Positions 1-8,551 of a stretch of 64,000 nt of DNA are shown here, piece by piece; positions within the stretch are counted from its first letter, which is position 1, and each line of letters begins with the position of its first letter. Below the pieces are notes generated by a model. The model was not told where the DNA came from. It worked only from the letters and a program-made list of their open reading frames with translations, and ran no database searches. The DNA is from Runella zeae DSM 19591. Its GTDB lineage: Bacteria; Bacteroidota; Bacteroidia; Cytophagales; Spirosomataceae. A program made the translations under genes and the position numbers. Where the stretch lies: NCBI RefSeq assembly GCF_000423565.1, contig NZ_AUIF01000011.1, forward strand, positions 124,001-188,000, in the 5' to 3' direction.

Positions 1-34
1 ATTAATTACGACACATTTTAAAACAACAGCAACC

Positions 35-415
35 ATGAAAAAGACCATCTTAGCCATCGCCACTTTAGCCATTTTGAGCATCGCCAATGTCAACGCTCAG
101 CGCAGTTCTTATCCAGTTCATTCGGCACCTCAGATCAACAACCCTCGTCTTGATAACAAGCTTGAAGAACTTAGCATCAATCATTTGGACAACATTGTCA
201 AACTGAGCCGCAAACAAGAAAACGAAATCAAGAGAATCGAAAATCAATATGACCGTCTCTTGAAAGGACGCCGCCTTGGCAGTCGTGACATAGAGCGCCT
301 GCAAAATGAAAAACAAAAAGATATTTGGTCAGTCTTGACTCCTGCACAGCGCGAACGTTTGGTAGCTTATCAACACTCACGCAAATTTGACCGTAATCCC
401 TACCGCAGAGGATAG
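35..415 (+). CDS. Small secreted helical protein, Spy/CpxP-like in character
   Basis: 126 aa. The N-terminus is a clear signal peptide (MKKTILAIATLAILSIANVNA, with likely cleavage before QRSS), so the protein is exported to the periplasm. The mature part is basic and strongly charged, with a predicted long helix around residues 40-100 rich in K, E, R and Q, and a segment LTPAQRERL that resembles the LTxxQ motif of Spy/CpxP-type periplasmic proteins. That resemblance is weak and I would not name the family on it alone. The gene stands alone and is followed by two inverted repeats that look like terminators (425-464 and 505-537). ATG at 35 is the only sensible start because it begins the signal peptide. 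Confidence 0.75.
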   Translation: MKKTILAIATLAILSIANVNAQRSSYPVHSAPQINNPRLDNKLEELSINHLDNIVKLSRKQENEIKRIENQYDRLLKGRRLGSRDIERLQNEKQKDIWSVLTPAQRERLVAYQHSRKFDRNPYRRG

Positions 416-424
416 AAAAATAGC

Positions 425-464
425 CTTGCTAAGTTTAAGTTGTTACTATTAAAAACTTAGCAAG
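425..464 (+). terminator. Inverted repeat after the first gene, likely terminator
   Basis: CTTGCTAAGTTT (425-436) and AAACTTAGCAAG (453-464) form a perfect 12-bp stem with a 16-nt loop, ten bases after the stop codon. No long T-run follows, so termination is inferred from position. Confidence 0.5.
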
Positions 465-504
465 CCTTATTCATAAATGCTACAAGCCACGAAAGCAAAT
501 AAAC

Positions 505-537
505 ACAAAAACAGCTCCTTCGAGGAGCTGTTTTTGT
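505..537. terminator. Bidirectional rho-independent terminator
   Basis: ACAAAAACAGCTCCT (505-519) and AGGAGCTGTTTTTGT (523-537) form a perfect 15-bp hairpin with a 3-nt loop. It carries A-run and T-run flanks and lies between two convergent genes, so it can serve both strands. Confidence 0.85.
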
Positions 538-555
538 ATGAAAAAAGAGGAATAA

Positions 556-1272
556 TTATTTAGTAGGCTTCTTAAAAACCGCCTCATCTATGGGAGTATT
601 AACTGCGATTTTGTTGGTAGTAAAAGCCAAATTCCCCATTTGATTGCTCATTTCGAGCGTATGAGGGTACTTTACTCCTTCTACATCTTTGTAGTCCGAA
701 AATTCAACTTCTGCATTTTGTCCCTGAGCTACCACGATTATTTTACTCACCAAAAAAGTGGTGGCATCTACATATTCATCGTGGCTTTGACCATCTTTAC
801 TAGTGACTTTTAAATGATATACGTCTTTTTTATTCAACTTTTCTGTGCCAACAAGCTCAATGGTGTTTCCTTTTTCTTTGTAGTTAACCAAAGCACCAAA
901 GGGATCAAGTTGGCTAGCTTGTTGTTTTACCATTTCGGCAGGCATATCTTCTGGCTCGCCTGTACCTCCCATCATAGCAGGACGAATCATCCAGCCCGAG
1001 TTAATATCCGATACTTGGATCATAGAGTTTCCCATAACAGTCGATTCAGATCTCAGCACCTTACCCACTACCATAGTGGTTTTATTGGGAATTTCCATAC
1101 TCTGTACCGAAAGTGTCCTTTCAATAATCAGCGTATTCACGCCTTTTAGTTTATCGGCGCCACCCAAAGCAGCTACGTGTTTATCCACAATCTCATCTAC
1201 AGTTTGGGCATAAGCGCCTACTGATACAAAAGCAACAAAAGCTGCGGCCAAAAATTTGTTAGTTTTCATCAT
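556..1272 (-). CDS. LolA-like secreted protein (outer membrane lipoprotein-sorting-like)
   Basis: 238 aa with signal peptide MMKTNKFLAAAFVAFVSVGAYA. The mature protein opens with QTVDEIVDKHVAALGGADKLKGV, the typical start of Bacteroidota LolA-like/insulinase-associated periplasmic proteins. The middle and end (DVYHLKVTSKDGQ, DEYVDATTFLVSKI, EFSDYKDVEGVKYPHTLE) match the beta-sheet pattern of the LolA/LolB fold. It probably binds a hydrophobic ligand or lipoprotein in the periplasm; the true substrate is unknown. It lies 50 bp downstream of a TonB-dependent receptor on the same strand, so the two are probably co-transcribed and may work together. Two consecutive ATGs (1272 and 1269) can serve as start. 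Confidence 0.8.
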   Translation of the reverse strand: MMKTNKFLAAAFVAFVSVGAYAQTVDEIVDKHVAALGGADKLKGVNTLIIERTLSVQSMEIPNKTTMVVGKVLRSESTVMGNSMIQVSDINSGWMIRPAMMGGTGEPEDMPAEMVKQQASQLDPFGALVNYKEKGNTIELVGTEKLNKKDVYHLKVTSKDGQSHDEYVDATTFLVSKIIVVAQGQNAEVEFSDYKDVEGVKYPHTLEMSNQMGNLAFTTNKIAVNTPIDEAVFKKPTK

Positions 1273-1322
1273 GTTTTAGTTATGGTTATTATATTTTTTT
1301 AGTGATTGATTATCAAGAAGAT

Positions 1323-3878
1323 TTAGTTGCGTTGTGGTGCACCTCCTGTTGGAGCGCCGGTTCCACCTTGTCCACTGTTTTCAGATTTTACGTCATCATT
1401 ATTGACCGAGCGTGCTTTCTTTTTCGGGGCGTCGGTGGTCATTTTTCCAATTTTGTAAGTGAATGTTAGACGTACACCTCGGTTGTAAAGAAACACATCA
1501 CTGATTTGGCTAAATTGTGGTGAGGTAAGTTTGCTATGAATGTTGAATCGACGGTTAAAGAAGTTTTCTCCCGCCAACCCAAGGCTTCCTTTTTTGTTTT
1601 TGAAATCTTTCTTGATTCCGACTGTATAAAAGGCAAATCCGCCTTGCATTCCTTGTAACTGTACTTGATTGCCTTGCAAAAATCCAAAGGCTTGCGCTCC
1701 CCAGCCATTTTTGAAAGTAGCTTGCGAAAACATCCCACCACTCACGTTCATACCCGAGTTGGTAAATTCTTGTGAAACACCATTTTCACCCAAAGCTTGC
1801 CCCGTAAGTCTGCTATAGAAAATATTGGAGAAAATACCGATGTTGATTTTGGAAGTAACCGCGATGTTGGTAAATATATTAGCTCCATAGGCATGTTGAC
1901 GACCAATGTTTTCGTAGGTTGTCACGATAGCACCAGCGAGTGTATCAGAAGGCTGACGTACTTGGGTGATGGCGTTGTTGGTAATACGTCCAAAAAACGT
2001 AGCGTTTACGAATGCTTTCTTGATGGTTCGGCTAAGTCCTAACTCAAAGTTATTGGTCAACTCCGGGCGAAGGGTAGGATTACCAATCGTGATATTTTGA
2101 GGGTTGGCGGCATTGAAGTTAGGGTTTAGCTGCTGAAGACCCGGCCGCTGAATACGGCGATTGTAGCCAAGCTTAAAAGTCGTTCCTTTAAAGGTTTTGG
2201 AGGCGTTGATACTCGGTACCAATACACCATAGTTGGCAATTCCTAATACGCCGTTTTCGCGGGTACTGGCATCAATAAAGGTATGCTCATATCTCAACCC
2301 ACCTTTGAAAGTGTAGCGTTTTTTGGTAGTATAAGTATAAGAACTATAACCCGCTGCAATATTTTGGTGATAGAGCAATTCGCCCGATGGCTGACTTGCT
2401 TCTAACGTATAGTCTCCCGTAGCTCCTGCTCTCAAATAACGGTAGTTGCTATTGACCTCTCTAAAAATCCCTTTGGCCCCAAACTCAATCATTTGGTTTT
2501 TCTTGATAGGAGTTTGGTAATCAGTTTGTAACGTAAATTCCTGATTGACATTGCCGTTGAGGTTACGCTGCCGACTTGTCAACGCCCCTTCTCCATTCAG
2601 TAAGTTAGCATCAAAATTATTAGTGAGGTCGTTACGGCTGTAGAGGGTTGAGATACTCCACTCTTGCTGAGGCTTTTTGTAAGTATGCAAATAATCCACA
2701 TTAATGTCTACCGTTCCTGAAAGGTTTTTAGCTTCCACGTCACGGCTAGAGGTAGCCATTGTTGCCCCATTTGTAATGAGTCGCGTAATAAGGTCTTGTT
2801 GGTTGATAAAATTCCGAACCCCATAACGAACCCCAGCGGTGAGGCTTTGGTTTTTTGCCAAATCATAGTCAAATCCCAAATTGTATTGTCCAAAAAGCAT
2901 TCTGCTGCTACCGTCGCCTGTTTGTTGAGTGGTAGTCGTGATATTGTTGGCGGTGCTAGTTTGTTCAAGACTTGTTTTAGTAATCATATTGTAATTGGCA
3001 CGTCCAAAACCGCCTAAAGTAAATCCAGCTTTTCCTTTACGATAGCTCCCATTGAGCGACAAAGACGACCCACGGTTTCCAACGCCTGCATCTACATTTA
3101 GATTAAGCCCTTGGAGACTGTTCTTTTTGGTAATGATATTGATAATTCCTCCTGAGCCTTCAGCGTCATATTTGGCCGAAGGGCTGGTGATTACCTCTAC
3201 TGTTTTGATTTGGTCAGCAGGAATTTGCTTCAAAGCATCGGCTACGCTGCTAGCTATGATAGTGCTTGGTTTGTTGTTGATCAACACTCGAATATTCTGG
3301 CTCCCACGTAGCGACACATTTCCGTCCAAATCTACGGTAAGCAAAGGTACTTTACGAAGCACATCGGTAGCATCTCCACCTTTGGATGCAATATCTTTTT
3401 CGGCATTGTAAACAAGTCTATCTACTTTTTCTTCGATAAGTGCGGCTTGCCCCGTTACCACTACTTCATTGAGCGTATGCACATTAGGGGTAAGTTTAAT
3501 AACTCCTAACTCAAGGTCTTGTCCTTTTGCCAAAGAGATATTATCGACGGTTTTGTTTTGATAACCCAAAAACGAAATCAGCAGTTTGTATTCTCCTGCC
3601 ATGATTTTGTTGAGTACAAACTTCCCTTTTTCATCCGCCACGGTACCATCCACCGCTTTTCCGGTAGTTTTATTGTAAAGGGCTACACTGGCAAACTCGA
3701 CGGCTTTGGTGGCAGCCGAATCAATCACAAATCCTGTAATTTTTGAATTTCCTTTGGGCGTTTGGTCAGTGGCTGTACCCGGGATAGGTTTTGAGGCTGG
3801 TGCTCCACCAACTGGAAATTGCGCGGAGACTGAACCAATCGTGAAGAATGTAATGGCGAGAAGTAAAGTTTTTTTCAT
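1323..3878 (-). CDS. TonB-dependent receptor, outer-membrane beta-barrel family
   Basis: 851 aa from the ATG at 3878, which starts the signal peptide MKKTLLLAITFFTIGSVSAQ; the 13 codons upstream are read-through of the ORF. After a short Pro/Gly-rich linker comes a carboxypeptidase-regulatory-like beta-sandwich (about residues 45-130). Next is a TonB plug (EVVVTGQ, then LRKVPLLTVDLDGNVSLRG and SGGIINIITKK, about 135-255), then a long barrel with aromatic, alternating strands. The ~35 residues after the last strand are Lys/Gly/Ser-rich (PKKKARSVNND, GGTGAPTGGAPQRN). This is the OMP_b-brl_3 branch of receptors found in Bacteroidota. It imports an unknown substrate across the outer membrane, energised by TonB. 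The LolA-like gene follows it closely. Confidence 0.9.
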   Translation of the reverse strand: MKKTLLLAITFFTIGSVSAQFPVGGAPASKPIPGTATDQTPKGNSKITGFVIDSAATKAVEFASVALYNKTTGKAVDGTVADEKGKFVLNKIMAGEYKLLISFLGYQNKTVDNISLAKGQDLELGVIKLTPNVHTLNEVVVTGQAALIEEKVDRLVYNAEKDIASKGGDATDVLRKVPLLTVDLDGNVSLRGSQNIRVLINNKPSTIIASSVADALKQIPADQIKTVEVITSPSAKYDAEGSGGIINIITKKNSLQGLNLNVDAGVGNRGSSLSLNGSYRKGKAGFTLGGFGRANYNMITKTSLEQTSTANNITTTTQQTGDGSSRMLFGQYNLGFDYDLAKNQSLTAGVRYGVRNFINQQDLITRLITNGATMATSSRDVEAKNLSGTVDINVDYLHTYKKPQQEWSISTLYSRNDLTNNFDANLLNGEGALTSRQRNLNGNVNQEFTLQTDYQTPIKKNQMIEFGAKGIFREVNSNYRYLRAGATGDYTLEASQPSGELLYHQNIAAGYSSYTYTTKKRYTFKGGLRYEHTFIDASTRENGVLGIANYGVLVPSINASKTFKGTTFKLGYNRRIQRPGLQQLNPNFNAANPQNITIGNPTLRPELTNNFELGLSRTIKKAFVNATFFGRITNNAITQVRQPSDTLAGAIVTTYENIGRQHAYGANIFTNIAVTSKINIGIFSNIFYSRLTGQALGENGVSQEFTNSGMNVSGGMFSQATFKNGWGAQAFGFLQGNQVQLQGMQGGFAFYTVGIKKDFKNKKGSLGLAGENFFNRRFNIHSKLTSPQFSQISDVFLYNRGVRLTFTYKIGKMTTDAPKKKARSVNNDDVKSENSGQGGTGAPTGGAPQRN

Positions 3879-4140
3879 GGTCTTGATTTTAACAACACAA
3901 AGTTGTCGAGTCATCAAGCAGTCTGAAAGAGAAATAGGATAAACTCCCTAATCTGACGGATGGAGATGGGTTTTTGGATGATAGAATTTAAGGAACTTTA
4001 CTAAACTTATATGTTTATGGTTTTATTTTTTCTATTCACAAACAGAAGTCACACAGCAGATAGAAGAGCGCAAGAACTAACATATTAAGATATACTACAT
4101 TGATGCAAAAGTTCACAATTTGTCACCAAAAGCTATATCA

Positions 4141-4318
4141 GTTAAGATTTGACTTCTCCGAAGTCTTGGGTGTGAAGCTAAAAATCTCATGCTACAAAGG
4201 TGGAGCTTCTGCGAAGCTATTCTTCCACCACAGTAGTCTTGTATTCTGCCTCAGAGAGGCGCAACGTTTGTAGCTTATAAGCCTACAAAAAATGACTTCG
4301 GAGAAGTCAAACATTAAC
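4141..4318. repeat. MITE-like element with 25-bp terminal inverted repeats
   Basis: The segment starts with GTTAAGATTTGACTTCTCCG (continuing AAGTC) and ends with the near-perfect reverse complement (23 of 25 positions). Each end contains its own 15-bp imperfect palindrome (GACTTCTCCGAAGTC at 4151-4165; GACTTCGGAGAAGTC at 4294-4308). The interior holds further small palindromes (CTTCTGCGAAG, GCCTCAGAGAGGC) and no ORF. It fills the middle of the 609-bp gap between the TonB receptor start (3878) and the peptidase stop (4488). The rest of that gap shows no gene. Confidence 0.65.
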
Positions 4319-4487
4319 TCGAAAGAAAATCAAAGGACGTTGATAAAAAGATAGCTACAATAACTACCTAAATAAACAAAAAAAACCTCTGTTTATACTT
4401 GAGAGTTTAGGCCTACTCAAATACAAATCAGAAGGTTTTTGAAGAATCATCTAAATTTATGATGATTCATAGTGGTGGGGAATCTAC

Positions 4488-6605
4488 TTAATTCACCTCT
4501 TTGAGCAATCCTCTACGGCGCAAAAGAGGCTTAATATCAGGCTCGGCACCTCTAAACTTTCGATAGAGAGTCATAGGCTCGTCGGTGCCGCCACGCTCCA
4601 GTACATTTTTACGGAAAGATTGGGCCGAATTTTGGTCAAAAAGTCCTTTTTCCTTAAATACCTCAAAGGCGTCGGCATCCAATACCGCCGACCAAATATA
4701 ACTATAGTACCCTGCCGAATACCCTCCTGCAAAAATGTGCTGGAAGTAAGTAGTACGATAACGAGGCGGAATCTGCGAAATCAAGCCTATTTTGTCCATT
4801 GATGCTTTTTCAAAAGCAAGTACGTCGGTGGGTGTTTGACCAGGTTTCAGGGTATGATAGCTCATATCCAACAACGACGCTGCTAAATACTCACTCGTCG
4901 CAAAACCCTGATTGAAAAGGCTGCTTTTTTTCATTTTTTCAATCAATGCGTCAGGAATCACTTCACCTGTTTGATAATGTTTGGCATATAGCTTTAGCAT
5001 TTCAGGCTCTGTTGACCAGTTTTCCATGATTTGCGAGGGTAACTCCACAAAATCACGCGGTACAGAGGTACCCGCTAGACTTCCATAATTCACATTGGAC
5101 AGTAATCCATGCAACGCATGACCAAATTCATGGAAAAAGGTACGGGTTTCATCTAAGCTTAATAAAGCAGGGGCATTGCCGGCTGGACGGGAAAAATTAC
5201 AAACAATCGATACAACAGGAGCTACTCGTTTGCCATTTTCCATTTTTTGCTCCCGATAGCTTGTCATCCACGCTCCTCCGCGCTTACTGGCACGCGGATG
5301 AAAATCCATGTACATCACCCCTAGGTGCTGCCCATTGGCTTCTTTTACTTCATAGGCTGTTGCTTCTTCGTGATACACCGGAATATCAGTACGAGGCTCA
5401 AAGCTCAAACCATAAAGTTTTTTACAGAGTGTAAAGATACCCTGACGGACATTGTCCAATGAAAAATAAGGGCGAAGTTCCTCCTCATCGAGGTCATATT
5501 TCTGTTTGCGCAGTTTTTCCGCATAATATCTCCAATCCCAGCTTTCTAGTTTTTCGTTTTTGCCTTCTTTGTCCATCAATGCTTGTAGCTCTGCTGCCTC
5601 TTGCTGGGTCACAGGTACCGTAGCCGTCCAAAGTTGATTCAACAATTCTTGTACTTTGGCGGGCGTTTTGGCCATGCTTTCTTCAAGAACATAGGCAGCG
5701 TGATTTTCGTAGCCCAACAAAGCCGCCTTTTCTGCACGCAAAGCGACGATTTTAGACATAATGTTTTTGTTGTCAAACGCGTCGTTATGATTGCCTCTTT
5801 CAAGATATGCCTTGAAGATTTGCTCACGCAACGAACGGTTGTCGGCATATTGTAGAAAAGGCATGATACTGGGGTTTTGTAAAGTAAAAACCCATTTGCC
5901 TTCCATTTTGCGTTTTTTGGCGTCATCAGCTGCCGCCGCAATCAGCGATGAAGGCAGACCGCTTAGGTCTTCTTTTTTGTCAACAATGAGGGTATAATTG
6001 TTGTTTTCGGCCAAGAGGTTTTGACCAAATTTCAAGGTCAACAATGATACCTCCTCGTTGATTTTGCGCAAGCGTTCTTGTTTTTCAGCCGCCAATGCCG
6101 CGCCACTTCTCACAAATCCTTTGTAGGTTTTTTCGAGCAATTTTATCTGCTCTTCTGTCAATTTCAACTGAGCACGTTGGTCATAAACGGCCTTTACTCG
6201 TTCAAACAGCACTTTGTTCAACTGAATATCGTCACGATGTTTGGAAATTTTGGGTGACAATATTTGTGCAATTTTCTGCAAGGTTTCGTTGGTATTGGCA
6301 CTGTTGTAATTAAAAAACACAGTTCCAACACGATCCAACAAATCACCACTGTTTTCTAAAGCCACAATGGTATTCGCAAAAGTTGGCTTTGATTTTTGAG
6401 CAGTAATTGCCGCAATTTCGGCGGCTTGCTGTTTCATTCCTTCCGTAAAAGCTGGCTCAAAATGCTCAGCTTTAATATCTGCAAAAGGCGGAACTCCAAA
6501 AGGAGTGGTGTAAGCTTTAAAAAAAGGGTTTTGCGCCATTATAACCATTGAAACACAAAAGGTTAGAAACACTCCAAGTAGTGTAATATGAATTGTTTTT
6601 TTCAT
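4488..6605 (-). CDS. dcp: M3 family peptidase, peptidyl-dipeptidase Dcp type, exported
   Basis: 705 aa, the usual length for Dcp/oligopeptidase A. It starts with a signal peptide (MKKTIHITLLGVFLTFCVSMVIMAQ), so it acts in the periplasm. The body begins NPFFKAYTTPFGVPPFADIKAEHFEPAF, typical of this family. The zinc site is HEFGH at about residues 492-496 (FFHEFGHALHGLLS), followed by FVELPSQIMENW carrying the third ligand glutamate. The C-terminus (YYSYIWSAVLDADAFEVF, ...VLERGGTDEPMTLYRKFRG) is the conserved M3 helical core. It should remove C-terminal dipeptides from short peptides. It is monocistronic, facing away from the XRE-cupin gene. Confidence 0.93.
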   Translation of the reverse strand: MKKTIHITLLGVFLTFCVSMVIMAQNPFFKAYTTPFGVPPFADIKAEHFEPAFTEGMKQQAAEIAAITAQKSKPTFANTIVALENSGDLLDRVGTVFFNYNSANTNETLQKIAQILSPKISKHRDDIQLNKVLFERVKAVYDQRAQLKLTEEQIKLLEKTYKGFVRSGAALAAEKQERLRKINEEVSLLTLKFGQNLLAENNNYTLIVDKKEDLSGLPSSLIAAAADDAKKRKMEGKWVFTLQNPSIMPFLQYADNRSLREQIFKAYLERGNHNDAFDNKNIMSKIVALRAEKAALLGYENHAAYVLEESMAKTPAKVQELLNQLWTATVPVTQQEAAELQALMDKEGKNEKLESWDWRYYAEKLRKQKYDLDEEELRPYFSLDNVRQGIFTLCKKLYGLSFEPRTDIPVYHEEATAYEVKEANGQHLGVMYMDFHPRASKRGGAWMTSYREQKMENGKRVAPVVSIVCNFSRPAGNAPALLSLDETRTFFHEFGHALHGLLSNVNYGSLAGTSVPRDFVELPSQIMENWSTEPEMLKLYAKHYQTGEVIPDALIEKMKKSSLFNQGFATSEYLAASLLDMSYHTLKPGQTPTDVLAFEKASMDKIGLISQIPPRYRTTYFQHIFAGGYSAGYYSYIWSAVLDADAFEVFKEKGLFDQNSAQSFRKNVLERGGTDEPMTLYRKFRGAEPDIKPLLRRRGLLKEVN

Positions 6606-6834
6606 TGTACAAATGTTAATGAAGTTTTTAAATGTTAGGCCAAAGGTAGTAGCACTCTACCAAATTTACAATTCAGGCTATTGCGGCATTTATAAAAGAG
6701 CATTTAGGCAAGAATTCTCTAACACCCATAGAACCAAAAAACAGTATAGTCCTTACGACACAGCAGCGCATTATTTGTATCTTTCGCCTCGCTTTTTGTG
6801 AATCAATTGCTGCTACCTCGTTTTTAGAGAACCT

Positions 6835-7404
6835 ATGGATGGATTATTAATATTGGAAGTCGGACGAAGAATCAAACAAAATCGTATCGAAAAACGCCTT
6901 ACTTTGCAAGAACTAGCCGACAAATCGGGGGTAAGTAAAGGGCTAGTATCCCAAATCGAAAATGGGCGGAGTATTCCTTCTCTTCCCGTCATGTTTAGTA
7001 TCATCCAATCTCTTGAGGTAGAAGTAAGCGAGTTTTTTAAAGGATTGAATCTTTTAGAGCCCACTATCCTTGTCCAGCGTAAGGAGGATTATATCCCTTT
7101 TGAAAAAGAAGACGCACAGGGCTTTAATTATCAGAGGGTCATTATGCGCAATCTCCCCGCAAGCACTGTAGATTTTGTTTTATTGGAACTTGCCCCACAT
7201 TGTTTTCGAGAAGAAGTTACGACCGATGCCTACGAATATATTTATATCATCAATGGCGAAACCGATTATCTAATCAATGGCCAAGTTTTCACTTTGAAAG
7301 AAGGTGACTCCGTATTTTTTGACGGGCGGCTTTTACACGTGCCAAAAAACAACTCCGAACACCCCTGTAAAATGCTGGTTATCTATTTCTTTACCCAACA
7401 TTAG
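6835..7404 (+). CDS. XRE-family regulator with C-terminal cupin domain
   Basis: 189 aa. Residues 8-65 form a helix-turn-helix of the XRE/Cro type (VGRRIKQNRIEKRLTLQELADKSGVSKGLVSQIENGRSIPS). Residues about 110-185 form a small cupin barrel (YEYIYIINGETDYLINGQ, LKEGDSVFFDGRLLHVPKN). Proteins of this build sense a small ligand or metal in the cupin and control a few genes, often transporters or metabolic enzymes; the ligand cannot be told from sequence. The metallophosphoesterase lies 120-170 bp downstream on the same strand and may be a target. The gap upstream (6606-6834) shows no gene. Confidence 0.9.
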   Translation: MDGLLILEVGRRIKQNRIEKRLTLQELADKSGVSKGLVSQIENGRSIPSLPVMFSIIQSLEVEVSEFFKGLNLLEPTILVQRKEDYIPFEKEDAQGFNYQRVIMRNLPASTVDFVLLELAPHCFREEVTTDAYEYIYIINGETDYLINGQVFTLKEGDSVFFDGRLLHVPKNNSEHPCKMLVIYFFTQH

Positions 7405-7571
7405 TAGTTTTTCTTCTCTCGCCAAAGTCAAGCTATTTAAAGCGGAATTACGTTGAAGTCTAAATATGGTCATTATAATTTTTGTAAACATTTGTTTAAA
7501 ATAAATTAACAAATAATGGATATTTGTACCCAATTATGAGTCTTCTGGCCCAGAAAACTAAAAATTTATCC

Positions 7572-8450
7572 ATGAAAAGAAGAAATTTCGTAAAAAGCCT
7601 CTCTCTTACTGCCGCCACTACGCCTCTGATGAGTCATTCTTTGGCCAAAAAACCCGCCTTGACGATTGCGCACATTACGGATGTTCATATTAGACCCGAT
7701 AGCAATGTACCCGCCCGTTTCATAAAATGCTTAGATGAAATCAAAGCCAAAAAAGTTGACTTTTTCCTTAATACAGGTGATTCTATTCATGCGGCTGATT
7801 ATAAAGATATTACCCGAGAAAGAGTTTTAGAACAATGGGCTACTTGGGATGAATGTATCAAGCACCTGAGTGATTATGAGCTACATAGCTGCATCGGAAA
7901 CCACGATCCTTGGTGGGCTGCACCTTCCAAAGAGGACGAAATGTATGGGGTAAAATACGCCGCCAAAAGAGTAGGGATGCCTTATCGTTATTATAGCTTC
8001 GTCAAAAAGAATTGGCATTTTATGGTGTTGGATGGCAATAATGCGGGCATATCACTTGATGAAGAACAAATGCAATGGCTACGACAACAACTACAGGCTG
8101 TACCTACAGGTCACTATGTGTTGCTGATGTCACATTATCCTATTTTGACGGTCACTTCAGCATGGGAAGGTGGACAACACAAAGATCACGCAATCCTCAA
8201 AAAACTCTTTTATGAACACAAAGATAAAGTAAGAGTCTGCCTAAGTGGGCATCAGCATTTGTTAGATAGCTGTACTTACAACAACGTACATTACTACTGC
8301 AATGGTGCCATGAGCGGGTTTTGGTGGGATAAAGGCGACGCCAAATCTGCCCAACCTTATTATTATCAAGAGACGCCACCCGGCTACGCTATTCTTAAAT
8401 TATACGAAGATGGCAGGGTAGAAAACCAGTATTTTGAACATCATCACTGA
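7572..8450 (+). CDS. Metallophosphoesterase with Tat-like signal
   Basis: 292 aa from the ATG at 7572. This start is preferred because it begins MKRRNFVKSLSLTAATTPLMSHSLA, a twin-arginine-like export signal (RRNFVK). An ATG at 7536 is also possible. Calcineurin-like metal-binding motifs are in order: HITDVHIR (D, H), NTGDSIH (GD), GNHDPWW (GNHD), LMSHYP (H) and SGHQHLLD (GHxH). The enzyme should hydrolyse phosphate mono- or diesters outside the cytoplasm using two divalent metals; the substrate is unknown. After the stop there is a 101-bp gap without a gene before the convergent T9SS protein. Confidence 0.88.
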   Translation: MKRRNFVKSLSLTAATTPLMSHSLAKKPALTIAHITDVHIRPDSNVPARFIKCLDEIKAKKVDFFLNTGDSIHAADYKDITRERVLEQWATWDECIKHLSDYELHSCIGNHDPWWAAPSKEDEMYGVKYAAKRVGMPYRYYSFVKKNWHFMVLDGNNAGISLDEEQMQWLRQQLQAVPTGHYVLLMSHYPILTVTSAWEGGQHKDHAILKKLFYEHKDKVRVCLSGHQHLLDSCTYNNVHYYCNGAMSGFWWDKGDAKSAQPYYYQETPPGYAILKLYEDGRVENQYFEHHH

Positions 8451-8551
8451 TTTCGCATTTCTTTACCATTTGGTCTATACTCACCCAAAAGCTTATTTCC
8501 CAGTTTGAGACAACTTTTAGGTGAGTATTTTCATAACGTTGAGTATCGTTT

